NCBI RefSeq assembly: GCF_027887165.1 | Contig: NC_077230.1 | Location: 265,055,943-265,119,942 of the forward strand | Source: Monodelphis domestica | Taxonomy: Eukaryota > Chordata > Mammalia > Didelphimorphia > Didelphidae | Reading direction: 5' to 3' | Length of the DNA: 64,000 nucleotides | Part shown: in pieces, positions 45,261 through 57,916 of the stretch | Layout of the letters: each line of letters starts with the position of its first letter | Position numbering within the stretch: the first letter of the stretch is position 1 | The notes under the pieces: model-generated | Told to the model about the DNA's origin: nothing | Databases searched by the model: none | Seen by the model: only the letters and a program-made list of their open reading frames with translations | Made by a program: the position numbers and the translations under genes

Positions 45261-46716
45261 TACATTCCAGAAAAATTATAAATTAAATGAGGTAGTGTGG
45301 TGTTGACCAGGAAAAAAATACAGAACTATTAGTCATAAAAAGCCACTCTTTAATTAAGGAAAGGGGTTAAGTGCTAAATTAGGCTTTCACACAGAGCTGC
45401 ATGCTACACACCCAAACAGAGTTCTGAGGATTGAAATTCTGGTTGCTCTGGCCAGTGACCCCTTGGAGAGCCAAACATGCTAGATTGACAACCATTAAAG
45501 AGGGGAAGCTTAAATGTCTTTCCAGGGGAACATGGGGACTGAGGATGAGAGGGATAGTTGACTGACTTTACAATGGTAACAAAAGAGTGTTAGTGAGGAA
45601 TAATAGTGAGGGGCTGATGCTTTACAATGGACACAAAAGAAGAAGATTCAGCCAAGGGCTGGACCACCTAGGAAAAGGATTTTGGCCTAAGGAGAGAAAC
45701 CATTGGGACAAAGAGATACTTAACACCTGATGGGATTAGCCATCCCCACTTAAATTCCTTTAATCTGAGACTCCAGAAATTGGACGTTCCCTCAAGGAGA
45801 AACTCTCACATGACAAGGTCAAACTCAAGACTTTCACCTTGTGATAGAGGCTGGCACTAGAGAAAAAGTGCCAGACTGAAGAGTATATGAAATTGATCAC
45901 CTCCATGGGGGAGGGGCCCAGGAGTGAATTTCTAAGGAGGAGTAGACTCTGGCTTGGAGAGCAGTGAGGGTCTCTCTGTCTTGAGAGGTGGAAGAGAGAA
46001 GGTGGATAAAGACTTTCTCCTGAGGGTTACCCACTTTTCCTGCTGGTAACTGGAAATCCTTCCCCCCAACACTTCCCAATTGAAGGCACTTTCTGAAGAG
46101 AAACCTGAACAGACTTTACCTCAGCTCCTGGTGCCCAGGGGTGAGTCAACCTGACTTTCTCTCAGGGGGCTCAGGCTGCTAAGGCCTGAGCTCCCCCCAA
46201 ACTCAAGGAGGGAGGGGAAAGGGTTTATATAGAGACAGGGTCCCCCTTTTCCCACTTTCCTTTTCCCCTTCTTCCCTGCCCATTATTCCTTTTGTATTAC
46301 CTGATTGAGTTAACATTAAAAGTTATCTGTTCCCCAAGCGGAGTGAGAGTGAATGGATCAAGGGGAGACATTTTGGTCTCGAGTAGTGGAGGGGGGACAA
46401 GAGGGACAAGAGTGAATTGGGGAGAGCAGTTTTAACTAAGGAGGGAAGGCAGAAGGGGAAAATCTTCAAACCTCCTCTCATCTCTCTGAGTCAACCCGTT
46501 ACATTTGCTGTCTCCCCTGTACCCTGCTTTGTGGGAAGGGGGGCGGTTCTCCTCTCTCCCTTTCTCTCCATACCTCAGGGCCCAAGCTTCCTTCTCCCGT
46601 GGGGGTACGCCCCCCCCCCTTTTTAAATTTTTTTTAAAACAACCTTCAAGCTAACTAAACTAGGGGTCATTGAATCTTACTAAGTTTGGGGGCTTCTAGG
46701 TTCCACGTTGACAATG
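45261..46716 (+). mobile_element. ERV LTR-like block
   Basis: A TATATA box ('ggtttatatagagac', 46225-46239) precedes a CT-rich stretch and ATTAAA (46315-46320) by about 85 bp, which is LTR-like on the plus strand. The block is less AT-rich than its flanks. Possible ends are TGTGGTGTTG near 45297 and CCGTTACA near 46503, but I found no matching 4-bp flanks, so the limits are open. Confidence 0.4.
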
Positions 46717-46805
46717 CTATGGTGGAAAGAAATTGGATTTGGAGTCAGGATTTGGGATTGAATCCCAGCTCTGCTGAAATTGTGTGATGTTGGACAAGTC
46801 ATTTG
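46717..46805 (+). repeat. MIR fragment
   Basis: 'ggatttggagtcaggatttg', 'aatcccagctctgctgaaat' and 'ttggacaagtcatttgg'. Confidence 0.75.
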
Positions 46806-47639
46806 GAGAGGACTCTACTTCTGATAAAGATAGAAGTAGTTCCAGAAGGGGAAACACAAGAACAGGAAGGAGGAGAGTAAGAGAGATTAAAAAAAAAAAG
46901 AAGCACAAATCTAAGTCAAATGAGAGTTCAAACTCTGACAAAAAAATCATCTCCTTTTAATCCACCTCATTATTCTAGAATCATATTATAGCTGAATGTC
47001 AGAGGGAAAGGCTGACAAAGAAAAAAGAACCAAAAAAATGTGTGTAGTTAGCATCTCCCTTATGGTATTTTGCTCTTATTGCCAACAGTGAGGAATTCAA
47101 GATGATGCTGAGTTGCTTGTATGCCACACTGCTGAATTCTCACTGACATCTTCCCTGATTCCTGTAGTGTATAATCAATTCTGAAAAGAGAAATCAAACA
47201 TAAGATATGAAGACATTCTAGGCATTTCCAAAAGAGATTCCCTTATGAAAACAGAGGATTAGTGGGGTTGCAGGTTTTTATTCCTTAAATTAGAACATTA
47301 AAAAAATTAATAACTTTTAAAAATTACTACTTTAAGTGAGGGACAGTGATTCTGAAAGGTACCCCAAAGTCTTCACCTGTTCCCTCTATAATCCCCCATC
47401 CTTCTAAATATATATTTAAAAAAATTATGTACTTGAGATTTGAGAAGTCAAGATCTGCAGCAGTTGCAAGTGAATTATTTCAGGTGTTGAATAATAAAAG
47501 TCAGTTATTTCTAAAAAAAAAAAAGAAGACGAAGAAAGGCTCATAGTCAGAAGACAGTCATGTATCCAAGGAACAGCACATAAAGAACAACTCAAATCCT
47601 ATCATCTTCAAGAGGCCTCTCCTGTTCCAGGCTCTTACC
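46806..47639. other. No recognised feature
   Basis: Nothing recognised. A segment near 47326-47355 resembles one near 50320-50360 ('cttttaaaaactac.attttaagtgaggg.cagtgattctgaaa'-like), so both may belong to an unnamed repeat. Confidence 0.4.
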
Positions 47640-48885
47640 CTTGCCTCCAGTGCTAATGCTTTCCATGGATTATTTCTATATTGTATGTTCATAATCATTT
47701 GGATGTTGACTTTCAAGGGCAGAGACTCTGGTTTGTTTGGGTTTTTGCCTTCATGTTCTCAACACTTAGCATAGTCCTTGGCTTAATAAGGGCTTAATAA
47801 TTGCTTCATTTGTCAAATATATAGAGAACTGCATCAAATGTATAAGAATACAAACATTCCCTAATTGAGAAATGGTCAAAGGATATAGTCAGTTCTCAGA
47901 GGAAGAGGTTAAAACTATCCATAGTCATGAAAAAAAAATGCTAGAAATCAGTATTGATTAGAGAAATGCAAATTAAAACAATGCTAACATGACCAAAAGG
48001 GAAAATGATAAATGTTGGAGGGGATGTGGGAAAAGTGGGTCAATGATACACTTGGTAGAACTGTAAACTGTTACAACCATTCTGTAGAGCAATATGAAAT
48101 CCATGCATACCAAACCATTGCAAAACCATGCATACCATCTGACCCAGCAATACCACTACTCCCTTTGTTGCCCAAGGAGACCAGAGATAAGGGAAAAGGA
48201 CTTAACTGTATCAAAAAAATTTTAGCAGTTTTTTTTTTAATGGCAAGAAATTGGAAACTGAAGGGTCGTCCGTCACTTAGGGATTGGATAAACAAATTGT
48301 GGTATATAGTTGTAATAGAATACTATTGTGCCATAAGGAACAATGAACAGGATAAGTTCAGAAAAATCTGGAAAGGCTTATATGAACTGCTGTAAAGTGA
48401 AGTGAGCAGAACCAGAAGAACAATGTATATAGTAATAGAAATATTATACAATGATCAACTGGATAGGACTTAACCATTATCGGCAAAGCAAGTCTCCAGG
48501 ATAACCCATAAGAGACTCATGAAGAAAACACTATCCATGGCCAAAGAAGGAACTATTGGAATCTGAGTGCAGATCAAAGCATGCCAGCTTCCACTATATT
48601 TCCTTCGTGAGATTTCTACTGTCTGTGTGATATGTGTCTTCTATCATGACATAAGCAATGTAGAAATATGTATTACATGAATGTATGGCTATAACCTATA
48701 TCAGGCTATTCATCACTGGGAGGGCGAGGAGTGAGGGAGAAGATGTCAAAATTTTTTTCAAAAATTGTTTTTACATGTAATTGAAAAAAGAAAAACATTG
48801 AGAAGAAAAGGAAAAAAATTAAAACACTGAAAAACTAAGTAAGGGCTTAATAATTGCTTGTTGATTGATTGAATGGATGAATGAT
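47640..48885 (+). repeat. LINE-2 3' end split by an L1
   Basis: 'ctttcaagggcagagactct', 'tctcaacacttagcatagtc' and 'taagggcttaataattgctt' form the L2 3' end, cut at 47806 and resumed at 48860 after the duplicated target, with a 'tgattgattgaatggatgaa' end. Confidence 0.82.
47807..48839 (+). repeat. 5'-truncated L1 with 20-bp duplication
   Basis: L1 ORF2 C-terminus and 3' end, 1033 bp. A 127-codon open stretch (48012-48395) holds 'CIPSDPAIPLLPLLPKETRD', 'NWKLKGRPSLRDWINKLWYI' and 'EYYCAIRNNEQDKF', a good match to the end of L1 ORF2. The target duplication is a perfect 20 bp (47787-47806 and 48840-48859). The copy belongs to a different subfamily from that at 22549-23655 and ends in an A-rich run. 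Confidence 0.92.
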
Positions 48886-50074
48886 CTTGCTATATAGACA
48901 GGGGACACTTTTGTTATAAAAGAGCCTATAAGGCAGCAGTTTGTTCTTCCAAATCAGATATTGTTTTCTCCATCAAGGACAGTGGAACCATTCTACTTAT
49001 GCACTAATATAACATTACCTAAAATGTTTATAGAAGAGATAAAATGTTGCTAATGAAAACAAAGATGGGAAAAATAGCCAGGTTGGAACCCATATTCCAA
49101 GAGGAGAGTGATACTGAGGACGACACCTTTCTGAGAACATGGAGGGACTGGTCTATAAGGTAAATGAAGGAGGGGAAAATACCAAACCCATGGAGAAAAT
49201 CTTCAACCTAATTAATATTTAAAAATATGACTGAGAAAGCATTAATAATCACAGACTCCTATGCATCTATGCAAAATGTTCATCATAGTTATCTGTCTCA
49301 GAATTGAAGGCATCCTCAATATAAGCATTAATAGGGAATACTGAGGTTTTTGCAAGTCATGTTCAAAAATTGACCACAACTTTTCCACCTCACAATTAGC
49401 AGGCAGATGTTGAGAATATAAGATCTCATTGTGATTACTATTTGTTGGTTACAAAACAGCATTTGCTATATTCAAGCATCTATAAAATATTCAAATTGTT
49501 GTAACAATACTGAGATACTAGAAAGTACTAGCAATATTGAACTAAAAACAGGCACTTATTTCAAAAGCCATCACTTAAATTGTGGGGGAGGGGATTAACA
49601 TTTTTACTAAAAATGGATAGAATGGGATAGAATAGGTACTTTGTAGACCCTCATTCAATTTAAGTAAAGTTATCTAGGCAAAGCCAGATAAGTGACACAA
49701 AAAACCCAAGAATATTCACTGCAACTTCATGCTGCATATAATTAGCATGTGTCTCATCTCTATGCCAGCAGCAAATCCCACAAGGGACTAAATTTCAGTC
49801 AGCCTAGCTCTCTTAGGGTATGTCTACATGTCCAGATTGAATGAGGAAGTACCAATTTCCTTGCTCACATGGCATTTAAATGACCTTGGGGAAATGGGTT
49901 GGTTACCCTTTATAGTTTCAGACTGAGGTGATGGTACTCAAATAGAAAGGGCTTTAGAAATCTAAGGAGATGAACAAGGGGGAAATCCTCTTATTTTATG
50001 ATCACTGTAATGAGATTATATGAAAAGTTGGAATAAACTTTTGATTTCTTTTTTTTCCCTGTTAGTAAGGATGA
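48886..50074. other. No recognised feature
   Basis: No gene and no repeat I can name. Confidence 0.5.
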
Positions 50075-50265
50075 TGATAGCTAGCATATATAGAATTCCC
50101 TTCAAATGTTATTTTATCTTCATAATTACCATGGTAGATAGCTATTACTTTCTCCATTTTGCAGATGAAGAAACTGAAGCAGACAGAAGTTAAGCCGCTC
50201 ATTCAGCTGGCCACATAGCTAATAAATACTTGAAGTAGGCTTTGAACTCATGCTTTCTTGACTGG
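50075..50265 (-). repeat. MIR fragment
   Basis: 'ctccattttgcagatgaaga', 'aactgaagcagacagaagtt' and 'ctttgaactcatgctttctt' are an antisense MIR core. Confidence 0.75.
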
Positions 50266-51534
50266 AAAAAGTCTACTGCAACTATTTCCTTAAATATAAC
50301 TTTAAATGCATTAATAACTTTTAAAAACTACTATTTTAAGTGAGGGTCAGTGATTCTGAAATTTATCTCAAAGTCTTCCTATAAGTCCTTTCTATAATCC
50401 TCCATCTAAAGCAATCCTTTTTCATCCTCCAAAATGTAATTTATTTTTAAAATACTTTAAAAAATTGTTAATTTATTATTTATTTTAAATATTTTTTCTT
50501 TTTAAAATTTTGAATTTAAGTTCCTCCCTTCCTCCCAGAGCTCCCACAACCATTGAGAATGCAAGCAACTGGATATCAATTATTCACATAAAACATATTT
50601 CTATATTAATTATATTTTTTAAAAAAACAAGAAAAATAAAATGAGAAAATTATACTTCAGTTTGCACTCAGAGTTCATAAGCTCTCTCTCTCTGTGATGA
50701 TGGAGAGAACTTTTTCATTATTAATTCTTTGGAATCATCCTGGATCATTGTATTGATCAGAGGAGCCAGATCTTTCACAGCTGGTCATCAATACAACATT
50801 GCTATTACTGTGCACAAGGATCTCTTTCTTCTTTTAACTTCATTTTGCAGCAGTTCATTTAGATGTTGCCATGTTGTTGTTTTTTAATGAAACCACCTCT
50901 TTTGTAATTTCCCACAATATATTAGTACTCCATTACAATCATATACCACAACTTGTTCAGCCATTCCCCAACTGATGAACATCCGCTCAGTTTCCAATTT
51001 GTTGCTACCACAAAAAGAACTGCTCTAAATATTTTTGTACCTACAGGTCTTTTCCCTTTTTCTTTAGGATACAGACCTAATAGTTGTGTTGCTCGATCAA
51101 AGGGTATGCATATTTTTATACCCCTTTGGGCCTAGTTTCAAATTGTTCTTCAGAATAGTTGGATTAGTTCACTACTCAACCAACAATTCATTAGTATACT
51201 TATTTTCCCCTTATTCCTTTCAGCATTTGTCATATCTAAAATGTGTAAGATGGTAACTCAGTGTTGTTTTAATTTGCCATCTAAAGTGATATAGAACAGT
51301 TTTTTCATATCACTATAGGTAGCTTTGGTTTCTTCTGAAAACTACCTTTGGTCCTTTTGACCATTTATTTATCAATTGAAGAATGGATTTTTTATAAATT
51401 TGACTTAGTCTTATATTCAGTGTAAATTTGAGAAATGAAGCCTTTATCAGAGAAACCAGCTGTAAAACCTTTTTCGATATTACTTGATTATGGTACCTTT
51501 TGGCTAAATGTAGTTTCTCTGATGATCCCTTTTA

Positions 51535-52204
51535 TTTTATTTTATTTTTCATTTGGAAAATTTTATTTAGTTAATTAATTTAGGATATTTTCTCATGTCT
51601 ACAAGATTCATGTTCTTTCTCCCCCCGCCCATATGCAACAAGCAATTCCACTGGATTTTACATGTGTCATGGATCAAGATCCATTTACATATTATTGATA
51701 TTTGCAGGAGATAATTTAAAGGCTATATCTGCAATCATATGCCCATCAACCCATGTGATCAAGCAGTTGTTTTTCTTTTGTGTTTCTATTCCCACAGTTC
51801 TTCCTCTGAATGTGGACAGTGTTCTTTCTCCTAAGTTCCTCAGAATTGTCCTGGACCATTGCATTGCTGCTAGTAGAGAAGTACATTACATTCAGTTGTA
51901 CCACAGTGTATCAGTCTCTGTGTACAATGTTCTTTTGGCTCTGCTCCTCTCACTCTGCATCAATTCCTGGAGGTTGTTCCAGTTCACATGGAATTTCTCC
52001 AGTTCATTATTCCTTTGAGCACAATAGTATTCCATCACTAAAAGATACCACAATTTGTTTAGCCATCCCCAATCGAAGGGCATCCCCTCATTTTCCAATT
52101 TTTTGCTACCACAAAGAGTATGGCTATAAATATTTTTGTGCAAGTCTTTTTCCTTATGATCTCAGTGGTATGGCTAGATCAAAGGGCAGGCAGTCTTTTA
52201 GCAT
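51535..52204 (-). repeat. 5'-truncated L1 nested in L1-lineage element
   Basis: L1 3' end on the minus strand, 670 bp. Its ORF2 end reads 'GMPFDWGWLNKLWYLLVMEY', 'YCAQRNNELEKF' and 'TLYTETDTLWYN'. A TTTTA-rich run (minus-strand A tail) lies at its left end. The 15-bp sequence tgatgatccctttta flanks it at 51520-51534 and 52205-52219. It is the same subfamily as the copy at 22549-23655. Confidence 0.93.
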
Positions 52205-53852
52205 GATGATCCCTTTTAATTAGAGCTGTTTTTGCTTTTCTTTTGTCTGAGATCATAACTGCTATCCCTGCCTTTTTAAATTTAGCTAAAGCATATTAGG
52301 TTCTGCTCTAGCTCTTTATTTTAACTCCGCATGTCTCCGCATAGTATATTGTTGGATTCTAGTTTCTCATCCATTTTATTACCTCCTGTTTTATGGGTGA
52401 GTTCATCTCATTTACATTCATAGTTATGATTACTAGCTGCATATGTATTTCACTAAATCCATTTTCTTCCATTTCTTCTCTCTCTTTAACCTATCCCTCA
52501 AAAGTCTATTTTACTTTTAACCATTAATTCCCTTATTATGTCCTCCCTTTTACCATTCCTAATTCTCCCCTCTTTCTCTTTATCCTTTTCCCATCTCCCT
52601 ATTGGTTAAATTCCATTTCTCTGCACAACTGATGAGAATGAGGTTCAAGTATAGCTCCCTGCATCTCCCCCTCAATTGTAAAAGTTTTTTCTTGCATTCT
52701 TTTACATGAGAATATTTTCTGCATTCTACCCCTCCCTTCCCTTCTCTCCCTGTTCATCTTTTTCTCACCCCTTCATTTTTTTTGAGAGATCATTCCAACA
52801 TAATTTGACTCACATTCATGGCCTCTGTTGATATAAATATCTTTTAGCTGCTCTAATAACAATAAAGTTCTTAGGAGCTACATGTATCATCTTCCCATAT
52901 TAGAATGTAAACAGTTTAACTTTATTGAACTCCTTATGATTGTTCTTTCATGTTTACCTTTTTGTGTCTGGGTCTTGTTTTTGAAAGTCAGGTTTTCAAT
53001 TCGGCTCTGGTCTTTTCATTAGAAATGCCTGAAAATCCTCTATTTCATTAAATTTCATTTTTCCCCTAAAGGAAGGAAGTTATTCTTAGTTGTAATACTA
53101 GTTCTTTTGTCTTCAAGAATATAATTTTCCAAGCCTTCTTCTCCTTTAATGTAGAAACCTCTAAATCTTATGAGTCTTACTGTGACTCCACAGTATTTGA
53201 TTTTTTTTCCTGGCTGCTTACAGTATTTTTCTCTTTGATCTGAGAGTTCTGGAATTTAGCTATAATATTCCAAGACTTTTCATTTTTCTTTCAAGAGATG
53301 ATCAGTGAATTTTTTCCATTTCTATTTTACCTTTTGGATCTAAGATATTAGGGCAATTTTCCTTTCTAATTTCTTGAAATATGATGTCTAGCTTCTTTTT
53401 TTTTTTTAATATGACTTTTAGGTAGTCCAACAATTCTTAAATTATCTCTCCATCATCTATTTTCCAGGTGAGTTGTTTTTCTGATGATAAATGTCACATT
53501 TTCTTCTATTTTTTTCTTCTTTTGACTGTTTTATTGTTTCTTGATGTTTCATACTCATTAGCTTCAACTTGCTCAATTCTTTTTTTAAGAAATTATTTTA
53601 TTCAGTGAATTTTTGTGCCTCATTTATCATTAAGCCAATTCTAGTGCCACTCCTATAAAGCTATTAATTCTCTTTTCAAATTTCTTGCATCGGTCTCATT
53701 TCTTTCACAGTTTTCCCTCTACCATTCATATCTTTTTTAAACTCTTCCAGGAATTCTTGTTGGACTTGGGTCAAATTACATTTTTCTTTAAGACTTTGTT
53801 ATAGTTATTTTCATACTGTTTTCCTTTTCAGAGTTTGTCTTGGTCTTACCTG

Positions 53853-54517
53853 TGTAAGAGGTAGAAAACATGAGGGCTTTTTTATAAAAGTTTGGACTGG
53901 ATTATTTAAGAATAGGGTCACCAGGAATTTAATTAATTCCAAAGAGATTTATTTTTAACTATTTATAAAATATAGAAAGGGTTAAAGTAAGAAAATAAGA
54001 TAGAGACTAAGGTAAGATATCTAGGCTACACACTAAGGATTTTGCTCTAGCCCTGGCTCAATCCAGGCAGGGCTAGTTAGTTCTTAGCCAAGGGGGTCAG
54101 AAAACCCAAGAAAAGGAATCAGCCTTTTTCACTCACCATGTGTCAATCCAAAGGGAGAAATTTAAGAACAGTCACATCAATTCCAAAGTCTCAGGTCCAG
54201 TAAGCATATTCTTCACCAGCCTCCAACTCAAACTCAGAAATCCAGAAGAACTCCTGAAGAAGTCCTCATAGGACTTTGTAACTCCTTTTTAAAGACACTT
54301 CTTTTGTGTTACTTCCAGTGCCTTCCTCCATTTTTACGTCTACCAATTATAGCTAAAGCTTTGCTTAGGACTGCCCAGGGGGCAGTCGTTCGGTTCTAAT
54401 TCATCACCCACTATTTCATAGGAGTCACAGACCTCTCCCACTCAATTGTGAGTGGGGTGTTTACACTTTTGGTGATTAAATCTAAAAATGGGCAGGGGAG
54501 TTAATTTGATCTTCACA
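53853..54517 (-). mobile_element. Solo ERV LTR, family B relative
   Basis: 665 bp. On the minus strand it starts TGTGAAGATC and ends CTCTTACA. The 4-bp sequence CCTG flanks it perfectly at 53849-53852 and 54518-54521. Minus-strand AATAAA lies near 53953-53958 and a TATA-poor promoter side lies to its right. Blocks 'gggcagtc', 'attggtagacgtaa', 'tggtgagtgaaaa' and 'cctggtgaccc' place it near family B (7639-8616, 12699-13437). Confidence 0.9.
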
Positions 54518-55565
54518 CCTGCTACTATAGTATCTTTTTGTGACTGAATTATTTTTTGGTGGTTGTGATTTTCCTATTTTTCCAGCCTATTTCCTGACTT
54601 TAAACTTTATGTTTAAATTGGGTTCCATGTACCTAAAGGTAGGGAGCTACTGTTCTAAGGTTGACTTTTTCATGTTACAGTTTTCAGAGCTAGTCTAGGT
54701 ATCTGCCAGTTTTTGGTGCTTCTATGGTGTTATAGTCCTAGGAGAAGTATGGTCATTGTTCTCTAGGTCTATATTTTGGTCTTTTTTCTAGGAAGGGCCC
54801 TATAACCTGTGTGTTTTAAAAATTTGTACCCTGGGGACTTCATTTCACAGCATTCTTCACTCTTCCTGGGGTTCCCTTGTCTTTTGTACCTATGTTGCAC
54901 CCTGGTGTGAGTTTGGTTATAAATTTGCTGAAACCCACACTGCAGGGCTTTTTTTTCTTTGGCTCAAGTGAGGCAGGCTTGTGGGTCTCTGGCTCTTTGC
55001 TCCGCTCACTCAGCTGAAGGAACACCTTTTCTCTGTCATTTTGTTGTTTTTAAATCCTATAAATTTAAATACTTGGAGTATTCATTCATTTTTTCTCTTA
55101 CAAACCTCTAGATCAACATGTGCTAATGTTCTTTGCCTTGGAACTTCAACCAGAGCCCCTGCTACTTTGTGACAGACCACTAGTACTCTCTACCTTGGAA
55201 CTGTAATCCAGAACTGCATATAGTCAATAGAACTGCCAATCAATGCTAACTTTTTCAGTGTCAGGAAAGGGTCCCCTGTCATCTCTTTCAGACCAGTTGT
55301 CCATCTTTGGACTGAGAGCTCCTGAATCTACTCCTGAATCTGCTCCTGTTACTATGACCATATATGTGAGTTGAGATAGACACTCTAGTGTCTCAAACTT
55401 TTGCCAAACTCCTTAGTTTTCTTGAGTCAGAAAAATGTTTAACTGGCCTTTTTATTGGCTCTGCTGTACCAAAATTTGATTTGAGGCATTATTCTAAAGT
55501 TGTTTGGAGGGGAATGCTGAAAGAGTTCAACTGGATTGCTTCAGCTCCACCATCTTGGTTTTATC

Positions 55566-56271
55566 CCCCTCTCCTCCAATAAAACTCAAAATGCCATTTG
55601 CTGAACTGGATTAGTGGCTGGTGCTGGCATTGGAGTTGGTGAGTTAGAATGAGCATAGATTCACCTTAGCACTAGAAGGGAGCAAGGAAGAGCCCTAAGG
55701 GAGATGTTCCACTCATATATACTCTCAGAGTGAAACTCTTATCCTCCTAGGAAAGATAAGCTAGGATCTAACATCTGAGAAGCAGCTAGAGCAATAATAA
55801 TAAAAAAAAAGAATACAAAAGTTAAGATTGTTTTATGGGAGTTGGAAAGAAAGAACACACTTGCCATCCTTGTCATAAGAGATCATGGATTATTAATTTC
55901 CCTTAAGAATTGGGGAAGAAGAAAAGGAAATGAAGAATTGGAGTTCCATTCTCAACAGAGTATGGAGAATGAGTTTTTCCTGGAAGATATCAGGAGATTG
56001 TAATCTTGACTTCAGGGAATTAGAGGAAACTTCCAGATAGGGAAAGTGATTTTGCTGGAAATAGTTTGATGGTGGTGATGGTGATGGTAATTATGATGAT
56101 GATAATGATGATGGATTCTGAAGGTCCAAAGGGCTCTGAAAATAATTCAGAATCTGAGGTAGAAGAATCAGGTACAGGTAAACTAAGAAGGACAACAAAA
56201 AATTTAAATGATATTATTAAATATATTTGTTTGTAACTCCTATCGGTCTTTATACTCAAAGTAAGCCTTTT
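55566..56271. other. No recognised repeat; (GAT)n-rich tract
   Basis: A GAT/GGT-rich tract lies at about 56068-56113. The rest is unassigned. It separates two L1-type 5' ends that point away from each other. Confidence 0.5.
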
Positions 56272-57502
56272 GGTGGGGTCAGAGCTAAGATGGGAGAGAA
56301 AGTATAGGGGTCCAACTGATTTCTACCAAATTATCCTCCAAAAAGCAATGATTAAACACCTCAAAATGAATTATGGAGCATCATAGCCCACAAAAAAAGA
56401 CAAGGTGAGGTAATTTTTTAGCTCCAAACAATTTAGAGGGCCAGCATAAGGAATCTAGGGTACATGGGTGGAGGTGGAACTCAGGGTGCCAGGGCAGGTC
56501 ATTGAAGTAACAAGCCTTAGGTGCACCTGAAGCAGTAGCCAAAGCTTCTGGAACTCTCAGTCACAGATGGTAAGGGGAGGTTGGACAACTGCTCAGAAGA
56601 TTAAAGGGCTCCTTTTGCTGGTTCTGGGTGCAAGTCTCTTGTCTCATTGCCCATGTGCAGAGCCAGGTCACAGTCCTGGGATGCAGTAGAAGGTTGAGGA
56701 GGAGCACCAGCATATACCAGCACTTGTAGCTACAGAGGAGCAGGGGAACCTGGTCACAGTTCCAAGGCATGAAAGATTGCTTGGGATTACTCAAAGACCA
56801 GAGCATTGGCCAGGAGAGTATTAAACACATCTCTCCTTACATCATATCACCTTGGAAGAACTGAAAGCAGATAAAGCCCCAGTGCCAGCTCTGAAGGCAG
56901 CTGCACAAAGAGCCTGAGGCTTGGAATAGTGCTTCTTTCACCACAATTACAGAGCACGACTATAACAGGTTTTTTTTTTTTAATTAAAAGAAAAGAAAAA
57001 GGCAAGAAAATGAGCAAATGAGAAAAAAAAGAACAACATAGAAAGTTACTTTTGTGACACAGAAGGCTCAAACTCAGAAGACAACAAAATCAATACTGCT
57101 GCATCCAAAGCCTCCAAGAAAAATATTAATTCTTCTCAAATCCAAAAAGAATTAATAGAGGAGCTTAAAAAGGACTTAAAAAATCATATAAGAGAGATAG
57201 CAGAAAAATTGGGAAAAGAAACGGGAATGATACAGGAAGAAAAAGAGTCAACTGCATGGTAAAAGAGGCACATACACAAAAAAAATGCTGAAGAAATTAG
57301 CTCTTAAAATCAGAACAGGCCAATTCGTAAAAAAAAAAGGCACAAAAATTGAAAGGAAAAAAGAACTTGTTAAAAAGCAGAATTGACCAAATGGAAAAAG
57401 ATACACAAAAATACACTAAAAATTCACTGAGGAAAAAAGCTCTTTACAAAGTAGAATTTGCCAAATGTAAAAGGAAGGACAAAAGCTCCCTCAAGAAAAT
57501 CA
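56272..57502 (+). repeat. L1 5' end: 5' UTR and start of ORF1
   Basis: Begins 'gtggggtcagagctaagatg', the L1 5' motif on the plus strand. A GC-richer 5' UTR runs to about 57000, and an A-rich ORF1 coiled-coil region follows with repeated units of the form 'gaattgaccaaatggaaaaa' and 'gaatttgccaaatgtaaaa'. Several stops break it. It is cut off near 57502, where an LTR begins. Confidence 0.8.
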
Positions 57503-57916
57503 TACTATTATAAGTATTAGAAAGAGTTAGACTCAGTTAGTAAACCATGTATAAGATGTCAGTTATAATAATAGAATATTAACCATAGTATTAGAAAGAG
57601 TATAGTTTGGCATATTATAATATTGTCATGACTGAATATATTAAGAACTTCTGTTGGAGGAATAAAAACTTCAGGTCTGTGTTGTTATCTAGGGAAGCTG
57701 AAGCCCAAGCAGAAAGAGCTGGGTGTACATATGGCTGTATTAATGACTTATGCTAATTAGCTATAAAAAACCCTATAAAACATTCTATTGAACATCTGTC
57801 TATATGAAGTCTTATCACAGTCTGGGTGTGGTAAGATCTCCAGCTTTAATTTACCACAATTAAAATTTGGATCTTCAGCTCAGAATTATGGCCCAGAGAT
57901 TTGTTTATTTTTAACA
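57503..57916 (+). mobile_element. Short solo ERV LTR
   Basis: 414 bp with a TATAAAA-type box repeated near 57764-57781 and ATTAAA near 57863-57868, so it reads on the plus strand. It ends TTTTTAACA. ATCA lies at 57499-57502 and 57917-57920, which fits a 4-bp duplication. The first two bases are TA rather than TG. Confidence 0.6.

Larger units (their letters stand above)
50440..55565 (-). repeat. Long L1-lineage element (HAL1-like), outer layer
   Basis: On the minus strand the 5' end is near 55565 ('accaagatggtggagctgaa', the L1 start motif). The 5' part is at 54522-55565, an ORF1-like part at 52220-53848, and an L1 3' part at 50440-51534 with the ORF2 C-terminal segment seen antisense ('cagccattccccaactgatg'). 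Taking out the two insertions and their duplications leaves about 3.8 kb, shorter than a full L1. ORF2 seems largely missing, which fits HAL1 or an internally deleted L1. All frames are broken. Confidence 0.65.
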
